NCBI GenBank assembly: GCA_947259365.1
Contig: CAMYMC010000028.1
Coordinates: 38,130-90,000 of the forward strand
Source of the DNA: an uncultured Acidimicrobiaceae bacterium
GTDB taxonomy: Bacteria; Actinomycetota; Acidimicrobiia; Spongiisociales; UBA5794
Length of the DNA: 51,871 nt
Direction: 5' to 3'
Positions 1 to 8,500 of this stretch are shown in pieces. The position numbers and the translations under genes are program-made. The notes below the pieces were generated by a model that searched no databases, was not told the DNA's origin, and worked only from the letters and a program-made list of their open reading frames with translations. The first letter of the stretch is position 1; the number at the start of each line of letters is the position of its first letter.

Positions 1-495
1 GACGACGACCGGCGATGACGGCCCGGCGGCGGCGGCGAGCGCGTCGAGATGCGCTTCGAGGAGCCGGGCCTTCGGCTCCCCGGCACCGGCGCGGTTGCCG
101 TCGATGCGAACCATGTAGTCGGCGACGCCGAGGCGGGTCACGGCGGGGACGAGCTCGTCGTGCCACCACATCGACAGGATCGATTGCGTCCCTCCCCGCT
201 CATGCACCTCGTCGAGCGCGTCACACGCGTCGCGAGCGAGGTCGATCCGATCGATGCGGCTCCGGTAGGCGGCGTGAAATGTCTCGTCGATCGCCAACCA
301 CTCGTCGTCGGCGACGCCGCGCCCGAGGAGGCGCTCGTAGAACGTCCTGACCGGGCGGGTGTAATGATCGCGATAGCCCTCGACGGTGATCGGGGGCGCA
401 GCGAGGAGCCGCAGCGACGTGTTGACCGCCTCGACGACCACGTCGAGGTCGTCGAAGAGAGTCCCGTTCCAGTCCCAGACGATGTGCGTCACGCG
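1..495 (-). CDS. HAD-superfamily hydrolase, phosphoglycolate-phosphatase-like (3' end cut by window)
   Basis: Reads open from a GTG at 495 to the window edge, giving 165 residues with the C-terminus missing. HAD motif I is DWNGTLFDD at residues 7-15, with the nucleophile Asp7. The usual second Asp of DxD is Asn9, as in a known DWNGTL subgroup. A motif II Ser (SILSMWW) and a motif III Lys (GEPK) follow; motif IV lies outside the window. Probably a soluble phosphatase acting on a small phosphorylated metabolite; the substrate cannot be read from the sequence. It is divergent from the LOG gene. A TACGCT hexamer (507-512) lies 12 nt before the GTG, so the leader would be very short and no Shine-Dalgarno is seen. 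Confidence 0.8.
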
Positions 496-535
496 GTGCC
501 GACAGCGTACCCGCACCCAAACCGCCCAAACGGAG

Positions 536-541
536 GTACCC
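536..541 (+). promoter_or_regulatory. -10-like hexamer TACCCT for LOG gene
   Basis: TACCCT lies 30 nt before the TTG start, leaving room for a leader of about 23 nt that contains the AGGAG ribosome site at 560-564. No convincing -35 is seen. Confidence 0.4.
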
Positions 542-570
542 TTTGTCCTCCCCCCCACCAGGAGCCTCGG

Positions 571-1632
571 TTGGGCAGCTACCGGCTCGGAGATGACGAC
601 CTCGACGCGCGATTGAGCGCGCTCGTGCGCGACGCCGTCGACGGACACGGCGACCACGACCACGACGAGGAGCTCGTCGCCGAGATGCTCGTGAGCGGGC
701 TCAAGCTGCTGCGCGACGACACCGACCGCGGCGATCTCAAGCTCGTCAACAGCGCGCTCAAGGAGATGCGGTACTCCTTCCTCGTCTTCGCGAAGTACAG
801 GGCCATCCCGAAGGTGACGATCTACGGATCGGCGCGCACGCCTCCCGGCCATCCCAACTACCTGCTCGCCAGCGAGTTCGCCTCGGCGATGGCGGACCGG
901 CACGGATGGATGGTCATCACGGGAGCCGGGCCCGGGATCATGGAGGCGGGCAACCGAGGAGCCGGCAACGAGTACGGGTTCGGCGTCAACATCCGCCTCC
1001 CCTTCGAGGCCGAGGCGAACGAATACGTCGATGAGAGCCGGCTCATCAACTTCAAGTACTTCTTCACTCGCAAGCTCATCTTCGTCAAGGAGTCGGACGC
1101 GTTCGCGCTGTTCCCCGGCGGCTTCGGCACCCAGGACGAGACGTTCGAGCTCCTCACCCTCATCCAGACGGGCAAGTCCGACATGCACCCGGTGGTCCTC
1201 CTCGAGGCTCCCGGCACCGGTTATTGGGATCACTGGCTCGAGCTCATCGGAACCCTCGAGAAACAGGGCATGATCTCGCCCGACGACCGCAGCCTCTTCT
1301 TCCACACCACCGACATCGGGGAGGCGTGCGACGAGATCCTCGGGTTCTACCGGAATTACCACTCGCAGCGCTACGTCGACGGCAACCTCGTGCTCCGGCT
1401 CCGGCACCGGCCCGCGAACGAGCTCATGTCGAGGATCAACGACGAGTTCGCCGACATCCTCGCCTCGGGAACGTTCACCCGCATCGGGACGACTCCGGCG
1501 GAGATGGCCGACGGCGACAACGTCGACCTCCCCCGGATCTGCTTCACGTTCAACCGGCGCCACCACGGCAGGCTCCGCCAGCTCATCGACGTTCTCAATG
1601 AGTCGGCGCCGCAGAACGCCGCCTCCGCATGA
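571..1632 (+). CDS. LOG family (lysine-decarboxylase-like) nucleotide phosphoribohydrolase
   Basis: 353 residues from a TTG at 571. This start is chosen because AGGAG (560-564) sits 6 nt upstream; the open frame further upstream is only antisense to the HAD gene. The Rossmann-type LOG domain covers roughly residues 80-290, with GAGPGIMEA at 118-126, the YFFTRK segment near 163-168 and the signature PGGFGTQDE at 182-190. Family members cleave nucleoside 5'-monophosphates (cytokinin ribotides or AMP) to free base and ribose-5-phosphate. It is longer than minimal LOG proteins (about 190 residues), with an acidic His/Asp-rich N-terminal extension and a C-terminal tail of unknown role. The fold is clear; the physiological substrate is inferred. 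Confidence 0.88.
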   Translation: MGSYRLGDDDLDARLSALVRDAVDGHGDHDHDEELVAEMLVSGLKLLRDDTDRGDLKLVNSALKEMRYSFLVFAKYRAIPKVTIYGSARTPPGHPNYLLASEFASAMADRHGWMVITGAGPGIMEAGNRGAGNEYGFGVNIRLPFEAEANEYVDESRLINFKYFFTRKLIFVKESDAFALFPGGFGTQDETFELLTLIQTGKSDMHPVVLLEAPGTGYWDHWLELIGTLEKQGMISPDDRSLFFHTTDIGEACDEILGFYRNYHSQRYVDGNLVLRLRHRPANELMSRINDEFADILASGTFTRIGTTPAEMADGDNVDLPRICFTFNRRHHGRLRQLIDVLNESAPQNAASA

Positions 1633-1635
1633 CGG

Positions 1636-1641
1636 TAGAAT
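1636..1641 (+). promoter_or_regulatory. -10 hexamer TAGAAT for TIGR03084 gene
   Basis: TAGAAT ends 10 nt before the ATG at 1651, immediately after the LOG stop. This implies a separate transcript with no leader or a leader of at most 3 nt. No Shine-Dalgarno is visible between hexamer and ATG. Confidence 0.5.
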
Positions 1642-1650
1642 TTCGCGCCC

Positions 1651-2418
1651 ATGCGGGAGATCCTCTCTGACCTGGTAGCTGAGCAGCAGGCACTGGACCA
1701 GTTCCTCCAGAGCATCTCCGAGCGCGACTGGCGCCGGAAGACACCGGCTCCGGGCTGGTCGATCCTCGACACGGTGAGCCATCTCGCGTACACCGAGACC
1801 TTCGGCGCCGAGGCGATCGCCAAGGGCCAGGCCTTCGTCGACGCCGCGGCCATCACCGACATCGACGAGTGGACCGAGCGCGGGGTGCGCCAGGGCCGGG
1901 GGAAGCGCTACCAGGAGATCATCGAGTGGTGGCGCAACGGCCGGGCGAGCGTCGTCGACGCCCTCTCCCGGATGGACGCGACGGATCGCATCGCCTGGGT
2001 GGTCAACTCGATGAGCGCCAAGGCGTTCGCCACGATTCGACTCATGGAGACCTGGGCGCACGGTCTCGACATCAAGACGGCGATGGCGGACAAGATCCGG
2101 CCACCCGCCGACGGCGAAGAGGATCCCCACGCCGACACGCCCCGGCTTCGTCACGTTGCCTGGCTCGCCCATCGCATGCTGCCCTACGCGTTCGCCGAGG
2201 CGGGAGAGGAGTTCCCCGAGGGTGGCATCCGCGTCGAGCTCATGGGGCCGAAGTACGCGAGGTGGGTGTACGGGCCACCGGACGCGGGGGACGTGATCAA
2301 GGGCGCCGCCGGGGATTGGTGCCGCGTCGCCGTCCGCCGTCTCGACGCCGCCGACACGAGCCTCAAGGCCATCGGAGACGCCGCGGAGACCGCGCTCCAG
2401 ATCGTTCGCGCCTACTGA
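1651..2418 (+). CDS. TIGR03084 family / mycothiol-dependent maleylpyruvate isomerase N-domain-like protein
   Basis: 255 residues. The N-terminal half has the DinB/MDMPI four-helix pattern: LSDLVAEQQALDQFL, then DWRRKTPAPGWSILDTVSHL, then a mid-helix METWAHGLDI. The His residues of TVSHLAYTE and ETWAHGLD match the metal-ligand positions of the superfamily. The C-terminal part (from about residue 170) fits the TIGR03084 extension. Characterised relatives are thiol-dependent isomerases or transferases, but TIGR03084 itself has no assigned reaction, so function stays open. It is followed 2 nt later by the BtpA gene and is probably the first gene of a three-gene transcript. Confidence 0.82.
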   Translation: MREILSDLVAEQQALDQFLQSISERDWRRKTPAPGWSILDTVSHLAYTETFGAEAIAKGQAFVDAAAITDIDEWTERGVRQGRGKRYQEIIEWWRNGRASVVDALSRMDATDRIAWVVNSMSAKAFATIRLMETWAHGLDIKTAMADKIRPPADGEEDPHADTPRLRHVAWLAHRMLPYAFAEAGEEFPEGGIRVELMGPKYARWVYGPPDAGDVIKGAAGDWCRVAVRRLDAADTSLKAIGDAAETALQIVRAY

Positions 2419-2420
2419 GG

Positions 2421-3209
2421 ATGGCACTCCCCCGCCTGATCGGGATGGTGCATCTCGGTCCGCTTCCCGGCTCGCCACGCTACCGGGGAGATCTCGATGC
2501 GGTGACGACGAGCGCCGTTGCCGACGCCCAGACCCTGGAGGCGGCGGGGTTCGACGCCGCCCTCGTCGAGAACTTCGGCGACGCCCCGTTCTTCGCCGAC
2601 GACGTCCCCAAGTCGACCGTCGCCGCGATGACGTACGCCGTCGCCGCCGTTGCCGGCGCGGTGACGCTCCCCCTCGGTGTCAACGTGCTCCGCAACGATG
2701 CCATCGCCGCCCTCGCCGTCGCCGCAACGACCGGGGCCGGCTTCGTCCGCGTCAACGTCCTCACCGGGACGATGTACACGGACCAGGGTCCCATCGTTGG
2801 TCGCGCCGCCGAGGTGGCGAGGGCGCGGACGGCCCTCGGGGTGGACGTTGCGATCCTCGCCGACGTCTTCGTCAAGCATGCGACCCCACCGGCGGGCCTC
2901 ACGCTCGCCGAGGCGACGCGGGACACCCTCGAGCGCGGCGGGGCCGATGCCGTCGTCGTCTCCGGGTCGGGCACCGGCCGCCGCCCCACGATGGCGACGG
3001 TGCGTGCCGCATGCACGGCGGCAAACGACGAACCCGTGTACGTTGGGTCAGGCGCTACCGCGGCGACGATCCAGAGGTACCTGGGCGTCGCCTACGGCGC
3101 GATCGTCGGCACATCCATCAAGCGAGGCGGCGTGGCCGTCAAGCCCGTCGACTTGAAACGAGCCCGCGCCGTCTCCGAGGCGGCCTCGACCCGCCGGAGG
3201 GACCCATGA
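2421..3209 (+). CDS. BtpA/SgcQ family TIM-barrel protein
   Basis: 262 residues from ATG 2421, which starts 2 nt after the previous stop. The family hallmark LIGMVHLGPLPGSPR is at the extreme N-terminus, followed by repeated beta-alpha units: AGFDAALVENFGDAPF, LPLGVNVLRNDA, ADVFVKHA and a phosphate-site-like ADAVVVSGSGTG. BtpA was named for an effect on photosystem I reaction-centre proteins in cyanobacteria. Homologues in non-photosynthetic bacteria have no settled role, and nothing photosynthetic is encoded here. The stop overlaps the next start as ATGA, so translation is probably coupled to the PPC-domain gene. Confidence 0.88.
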   Translation: MALPRLIGMVHLGPLPGSPRYRGDLDAVTTSAVADAQTLEAAGFDAALVENFGDAPFFADDVPKSTVAAMTYAVAAVAGAVTLPLGVNVLRNDAIAALAVAATTGAGFVRVNVLTGTMYTDQGPIVGRAAEVARARTALGVDVAILADVFVKHATPPAGLTLAEATRDTLERGGADAVVVSGSGTGRRPTMATVRAACTAANDEPVYVGSGATAATIQRYLGVAYGAIVGTSIKRGGVAVKPVDLKRARAVSEAASTRRRDP

Positions 3210-3649
3210 CCTCGTTCGTGTACCAGCCGGCCGCGACCCACCTGGTCCGGCTGCCGTTCGAATCCGACCTCTACGACGAGATCACCGCCTACGCCAGGGA
3301 TCACGACATCCGGGCCGCCTCGGTCACCTGTCTCGGCGCGGTGCGGCGGGCCTCGCTCCGCTACTACGACCAGGACGGGCGGGACTACCGCGACTTCAGC
3401 CTGGAACGACATCTCGAGGTCGTCGCCAGCGTGGGCAACATCAGCCTCCTCGACGGGGAGCCGTTTCTCCACCTCCACATGGCGCTCGCCGACGAGGACG
3501 GCCGCGCGTTCGGCGGGCACGTCAACCAGGGCACGACCGTGTTCGCCCTCGAGGTCACGATCTTCGAGCTGGACGGCGAGCCACCGGAGCGAGCGCACGA
3601 CTCGTGCACCGGCCTCACGCTGTGGGGAGGCACCGTCGAGGACTGCTGA
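3206..3649 (+). CDS. PPC (PCC/DUF296) domain protein
   Basis: 147 residues. ATG 3206 overlaps the BtpA stop (ATGA) and has a GGAGGG ribosome site at 3196-3201. The whole protein is a single PPC domain: the metal-binding pattern HLHMALADEDGRAFGGHV supplies three His residues, as in bacterial PPC trimers that bind zinc. In plants this domain sits on AT-hook proteins; there is no AT-hook here. Stand-alone bacterial members have unknown activity. Tight coupling to BtpA suggests the two act together. Confidence 0.85.
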   Translation: MTSFVYQPAATHLVRLPFESDLYDEITAYARDHDIRAASVTCLGAVRRASLRYYDQDGRDYRDFSLERHLEVVASVGNISLLDGEPFLHLHMALADEDGRAFGGHVNQGTTVFALEVTIFELDGEPPERAHDSCTGLTLWGGTVEDC

Positions 3650-3665
3650 GGGACGACGAGGACCC

Positions 3666-3686
3666 CCGGCGCAGCCCGGCCGCCGG
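3666..3686. terminator. Inverted repeat between convergent genes
   Basis: CCGGCG and CGCCGG flank a 9-nt loop in the 46-bp gap between the PPC gene and the PD-(D/E)XK-like gene. It could end transcription from both sides, but it has no U-tract and a 6-bp GC stem can occur by chance at this base composition. Confidence 0.3.
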
Positions 3687-3695
3687 CTGTGGCCG

Positions 3696-4310
3696 CTACT
3701 TCGTCACGTCGAAACCCGACTTGAGGAGCAGCCTCAAGAACGCCGGCGCCGGCTCCTTGAACTGGATGGGCCGGAACGCGTCCTCGTGCTCCGAGAAGAC
3801 CTCGAGCAGCTTCGTGATGACGTGGGAATGGCTGATCGTCGTGAGGTTGTTGACTTTGGACCTCCCGAACGCGACGAGCCGCGTCCGCACCGAGCCGCCC
3901 CCGCGTCCCTTCGCCGTGTGGATCTCGTCACGCTGGAGGCCGTCGATGACGCCGAGCAGCGAATCGTCGTACAACCACTCCAGGCGGCGCAGCATGGAGT
4001 GGAGCACCGCGTGGTCCTTGAGTGCGGGGTTGAGCTCGGCCGGGCCCTGTTTCACCTCGCCGATGATGACGTCGACGCAGTCGTCCTCGAGACCGAGCAC
4101 GGGGTCGTCGATGACGAGCGCCTCGCAATCGCGATGGCCGTGAGGGTCGCCGATGTACACGGCGCCGGGAAACCGGACCGCCATGACGTCGACATCGGTC
4201 AGCGTCGTGTACCGGCCCCTGTCGTCCCGCCGCTGCACCTCGACCTCGCTCAGCGTCAGGTACCCGGTGAGACGGAGGTAGTTCTCGACGAGGTTGACTG
4301 CGATGTCCAT
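3696..4310 (-). CDS. Uncharacterised protein with PD-(D/E)XK nuclease-like core
   Basis: 204 residues, with a GGAGG ribosome site before the ATG at 4310. Not recognised as a named family. The order of motifs resembles the restriction-endonuclease fold: an N-terminal helix with NYLRLTGYLTLSEVEVQ, then TDVDVMAVRF with Asp41, then a strand CVDVIIGEVKQG giving Glu85-x-Lys87. Asp-(about 43 residues)-ExK is a typical PD-(D/E)XK catalytic set. The C-terminal half (about 100-204) is helical, basic in places, and has no clear motif. There is no methyltransferase or helicase beside it, so a restriction role is not indicated. It lies 62 nt downstream of the LLM oxidoreductase on the same strand and may share its transcript. 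Confidence 0.65.
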   Translation of the reverse strand: MDIAVNLVENYLRLTGYLTLSEVEVQRRDDRGRYTTLTDVDVMAVRFPGAVYIGDPHGHRDCEALVIDDPVLGLEDDCVDVIIGEVKQGPAELNPALKDHAVLHSMLRRLEWLYDDSLLGVIDGLQRDEIHTAKGRGGGSVRTRLVAFGRSKVNNLTTISHSHVITKLLEVFSEHEDAFRPIQFKEPAPAFLRLLLKSGFDVTK

Positions 4311-4372
4311 CGACCGCCTCCGGTCAAGCTGCTGTCGTCGTCAACGCCGCGACGTCGCGACTCCTTCCCCGC

Positions 4373-5398
4373 TCAGCCGACGAGCTCACTCATCATCCGG
4401 AGCAGGTCGGGGGGGCCCTGGACGAGCAGCGTCGTGACGACCGACTCCTCCCACATCGCCAGCTCGTCGCGGATCTTGTCCGGAGAGCCGATGAGCGCCA
4501 TGTTCTCGACCATCGACGTCGGGACCGCGGCGGCCGCCGCCTGCTTGTCTCCTCCGAGGTAGAGATCCTGGATGTGGTCGCACTCCGCGTCGTAGCCCAT
4601 CCGCACGAAGACGTCCTTGTGGAAGTTGCGGTCCCGAGACCCCATACCCCCGATGTAGAGGGCGAGCATCGGCCGCAGCATGTCTGCGGCCGCCTCCACG
4701 TCGGGATTGGGTATGACCGGAACGAAGGCCGCGATGTCGAACTCGTCCCAGTTCGAGCGGGCTCCCGCCCGGTCGAACCCCTCTTGGAGGGCGCCGCGGT
4801 AGAACGCGTCGTCCTTGGGAGCGAAGAACAGCGGGAGCCAGCCGTCGCAGATCTCGGCGGCGAGGGCGACGTTCTTGGGGCCTTCGGCACCGAGGTAGAT
4901 GGGCAGGTCGGCGCGGTAGGGGTGAATCGAGCTCTTGAGCGCCTTGCCGAGTCCGGAGCCCCCCGGACGCGGCAGCTGATAGAACTCCCCCTCGTACGAC
5001 ACCGGCTCCTCACGGGCGATGATGCGCCGGACGATGTCGACGTACTCCCGGGTCCGGGCCAGCGGCTTCGTGTACGGCTGTCCGTACCAACCCTCGACGA
5101 CCTGGGGACCGCTCACCCCGAGCCCGAGCTGGACCCTGCCCCCCGAGAGGTGATCGAGGGTCATCGCCGCCATCGCCGTTGCCGCCGGGGTCCTGGCGAA
5201 CATCTGCACGATGCCGGTACCGAGGCCGATCGAGTCGGTATGCGACCCCCACCACGCGAGCGGGACGAGCGCATCGGACCCGTAGGCCTCCGCCGTCCAC
5301 ACCGACGTGTAGCCGAGCTCCTCGGCTTCCAGGATCTGGTCGAGCATCCCGGGGGGTGGGCCCGCAGCCCAGTAGCCGACGAACACCCCGAGCTTCAT
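4373..5398 (-). CDS. LLM-class F420-dependent oxidoreductase
   Basis: 341 residues from ATG 5398, chosen over an upstream start because AGGAGG lies about 8 nt before it and MKLGVF is the normal family beginning. The luciferase-like barrel shows ILEAEELGYTSVWTAEAYGSD, the LDHLSGGRVQLGLG segment, and PIYLGAEGPKNVALAAEICDGWLPLFF. The last two are typical of actinobacterial F420-dependent members of the bacterial luciferase family. These enzymes use reduced F420 as hydride donor; the substrate cannot be predicted. A -10-like TACGGT (5431-5436) and a dyad just upstream suggest its own regulated promoter. Confidence 0.92.
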   Translation of the reverse strand: MKLGVFVGYWAAGPPPGMLDQILEAEELGYTSVWTAEAYGSDALVPLAWWGSHTDSIGLGTGIVQMFARTPAATAMAAMTLDHLSGGRVQLGLGVSGPQVVEGWYGQPYTKPLARTREYVDIVRRIIAREEPVSYEGEFYQLPRPGGSGLGKALKSSIHPYRADLPIYLGAEGPKNVALAAEICDGWLPLFFAPKDDAFYRGALQEGFDRAGARSNWDEFDIAAFVPVIPNPDVEAAADMLRPMLALYIGGMGSRDRNFHKDVFVRMGYDAECDHIQDLYLGGDKQAAAAAVPTSMVENMALIGSPDKIRDELAMWEESVVTTLLVQGPPDLLRMMSELVG

Positions 5399-5430
5399 TG
5401 CACCGACCTCCTCGTCCGACCGTCGCCGTG

Positions 5431-5454
5431 ACCGTACCCGCACTTGGGGTGCGG
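5431..5454 (-). promoter_or_regulatory. Putative promoter with dyad for LLM oxidoreductase
   Basis: Minus-strand TACGGT (5431-5436) could be a -10. Immediately upstream, 5438-5454 is an inverted repeat with 6-nt arms CCGCAC/GTGCGG around TTGGG, where a regulator between -35 and -10 would bind. The regulator is unknown. Confidence 0.35.
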
Positions 5455-5490
5455 CGCACGCCGAAACGCCCGCCAGGAGCGGCCGTGCGC

Positions 5491-5521
5491 CGTCTTACGC
5501 GCGCTTATCGCGGGTAAGACG
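5491..5521. repeat. Inverted repeat CGTCTTAC-N15-GTAAGACG in divergent promoter region
   Basis: Perfect 8-nt arms are separated by 15 nt, in the 191-bp gap between the divergent LLM oxidoreductase and lhr. The right arm runs into ATTTT, so on the plus strand it also looks like a small hairpin with a short U-tract, but no plus-strand gene ends here. It may be an operator, a short attenuator-like element or a decoy; the sequence does not decide. Confidence 0.45.
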
Positions 5522-5577
5522 ATTTTGTGATTCTCACGCGGCTGACGCCGGCCGGGAACGACGTCGCACCCACCGGT

Positions 5578-5583
5578 TACTGT
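5578..5583 (+). promoter_or_regulatory. -10 hexamer TACTGT, leaderless lhr
   Basis: TACTGT ends exactly 7 nt before the A of ATG 5590, and there is no ribosome site between them. This spacing predicts transcription starting at the A of the start codon. Confidence 0.5.
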
Positions 5584-5589
5584 GCACCG

Positions 5590-8500
5590 ATGGCGCTGGA
5601 GCGGTTCACCGGGGCGACGCGGGCGTGGTTCGAGTCGAGCTTCGCCGCACCGACCCCGGCCCAGGAGGGCGGCTGGAAGGCGATCGCATCGGGCGCTCAC
5701 ACCCTCGTCCACGCGCCCACCGGGTCCGGCAAGACGCTCGCTGCGTTCTTGTGGGCGCTGGACCGGCTCTCGACCGAGCCCCCACCGCCGGAGCGTCGGC
5801 GTTGCCGGGTCGTCTACGTCTCGCCGATGAAGGCGCTCGCGTACGACATCGAGCGCAACCTCAGAGCTCCGCTCGCCGGGATCCGGCGCGCCGCCGGGCT
5901 CCTCGGGCTCGAGCCCCCATCGCTGACGACGGCGATGCGAACCGGAGACACCCCGTCGGCGGAGCGTCAGGCGATGCTGCGCCACCCCCCCGACATCGTC
6001 ATCACGACCCCCGAGTCGTTGTACCTCATGCTCACCTCCCAGGCCAAGGAAGTGCTGCGGCCGGTGCGGTGGGTCATCGTCGACGAGATCCACGCCGTCG
6101 CCGGGTCGAAGCGGGGATCACACCTCAGCTTGTCGCTCGAGCGACTCACCCACATCGCCGACGCACCACCGCAACGCATCGGCCTGTCCGCGACCCAGCG
6201 CCCGCTCGCCGACATCGCCGCGTTCCTCGGAGGCGGTGAGGGGAGCCCGACGCCGTGGTCGCCGCGACCGGTCACCGTCGTCGACGCCCCGAGGGAGAAG
6301 ACACTCGACATCGAGATCGTCGTGCCGGTCGAAGACATGGTCCGGCCGGAGGAGACTCCTCCCGGCGCCGGGGACTCCGGCCCCGACGGGTCCTCCGCGC
6401 CGGCCCGCCGCTCCATCTGGCCTGCGATGTACCCGCGGCTCCTCGAGCTCGTTCTCGCCCATCGCTCCACGCTGTTGTTCGTCAACAGCAGATCGCTTGC
6501 GGAACGGCTCGCCGCCGAGTTGAACCGTCTCGCCGGAGAGGAGCTCGTCCGCTCCCACCACGGCTCCGTGTCACGCGAGCAGCGGGTCGAGATCGAGAGC
6601 CGTCTCAAGCGCGGCGAGCTACGCGGCGTCGTCGCCACCTCGACGCTCGAGCTCGGGATCGACATGGCGGCGATCGACCTCGTCCTCCTCGTGGAGTCGC
6701 CGAACTCGGTTTCGAGCGGCCTGCAGCGGGTGGGCCGAGCAGGCCACCAGGTCGGCGCTCCCAGCGTCGCCAGGGTGTTCCCCAAGCACAGGGGCGATCT
6801 CCTGGAGACGGCAGTCGTCGTCGAGCGGATGCACGAAGGGGCGATCGAGCCGACGAGGATCCCGAAGAACCCGCTCGACGTCCTCGCCCAGCAGATCGTG
6901 GCGATGGTCGTCGAGGAACCACGCTCGAGCACGGAGCTGTTCGCCCTCGTGCGCGGCGCCGCCCCCTACCGGGACCTCTCCAGGGCGTCGTTCGACGCGG
7001 TGCTCGACATGTTGAGCGGGCGATACCCGTCCGACGAGTTCGCCGAGCTGCGGCCCCGGATCGTGTGGGACCGCGTCGAGGACCGGATCGAGCCGCGAGC
7101 CAACGCCAGGATGCTGGCGGTGACGAACTCGGGGACGATCCCGGACCGGGGCCTCTACACGGTCACCCTTCCCGAAGGCGGCAAGGTCGGCGAGCTCGAC
7201 GAGGAGATGGTCTACGAGTCGCGACCCGGGGACGTGTTCGTCCTCGGGTCGAGCTCGTGGCGGATCTCCGAGATCACCCACGACCGCGTCGTCGTGACCC
7301 CCGCCCCCGCAGAGACCGCAGCCCGGATGCCGTTCTGGCACGGGGACGGACCCGGTCGCCCCCTCGAGCTGGGGAGAGCTGTCGGCGCCTTCGTGCGCGA
7401 GATCGGAGCTCTGCCCCCCGCCGCGGCTGCCGGCGTGCTGCGCACCGACTACCGCCTCGACGAGTGGGCGGCGACCAACCTCGCCGGCTTCTTCGCCGAG
7501 GAGATCGAACACACCGGGATCCTCCCCACCGACCGGACCATCGTGGTGCAGCAGTTCCGCGACGAGATCGGCGACTGGCGCATCGTGGTGCTGAGCCCGT
7601 TCGGGGCGCGCATCCATGCACCGTGGGCACTCGCCGCCCGCCGCCGATTCCGCGACCGGCACGGCAGCGAGGTCGACGTCATCTGGTCGGACGACGGAAT
7701 CGTGTTCCGCTTTCCCGACGTCGACGAGCCTCCGCCCGTCGAGCCGGTCCTCGTCGAGGCCGAGGACCTGGAGGAGCTCGTCCTCGAGGAGGTCGGCGAC
7801 ACCGCGCTGTTCGCATCACGGTTCCGCGAGGCGGCGGCGCGGGCACTCCTGTTGCCGAGGCGGCGCCCGGGAAGCCGCACGCCGCTGTGGCTGCAGCGCC
7901 GGAAGGCGGCGAACCTGCTCGAGGTGGCCAGAAGGTTCGGTTCCTTCCCCGTCGTGCTCGAGACCTACCGCGAGGTGCTCCAGGACTACTTCGACCTGCC
8001 GGCCCTCCAGGAGGTCCTCACCGACGTCGCCGCCAGGCGGATCCGGGTGTCGCACGTCTCGCTCGACGGGCCCAGCCCGTTCGCGACGTCGCTCATGTTC
8101 GACTTCATCGCGTCGTTCATGTACGAGTACGACGCGCCGGTCGCCGAGAAACGGGCTGCGGCGCTCACCCTCGATCGCGCCCTCCTGCGTGAGCTGCTCG
8201 GTGATCCCCAGTTCCGAGATCTGCTCGACGCCGAGGTCGTCGATCAGGTCGAACTCGAGCTCCAGCACCTCGCCGAAGACCGCCGGGCGGGCTCGGCCGA
8301 GCGGCTCCACGACATCCTGCGGGACGTCGGGCCCCTCGATCGGGAGGGGCTCGCGGCCAGGGCCGTCACCGACGATTTCGGGGGGTGGGTCGACGCGTTG
8401 ATCGACGATCGCCGCGCTGTCCGAGTCAGGGTCGGCGGGCGCACGATGCTCGCCGCCGTCGAGGACGTGGCGAGGCTCCGGGATGCGCTCGGCATCGTTC

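Noticed and set aside
49..570. N-terminal extension of the LOG protein frame back to position 49
   Set aside because: It is antisense to the HAD gene, has no family match, and the TTG at 571 has its own ribosome site.
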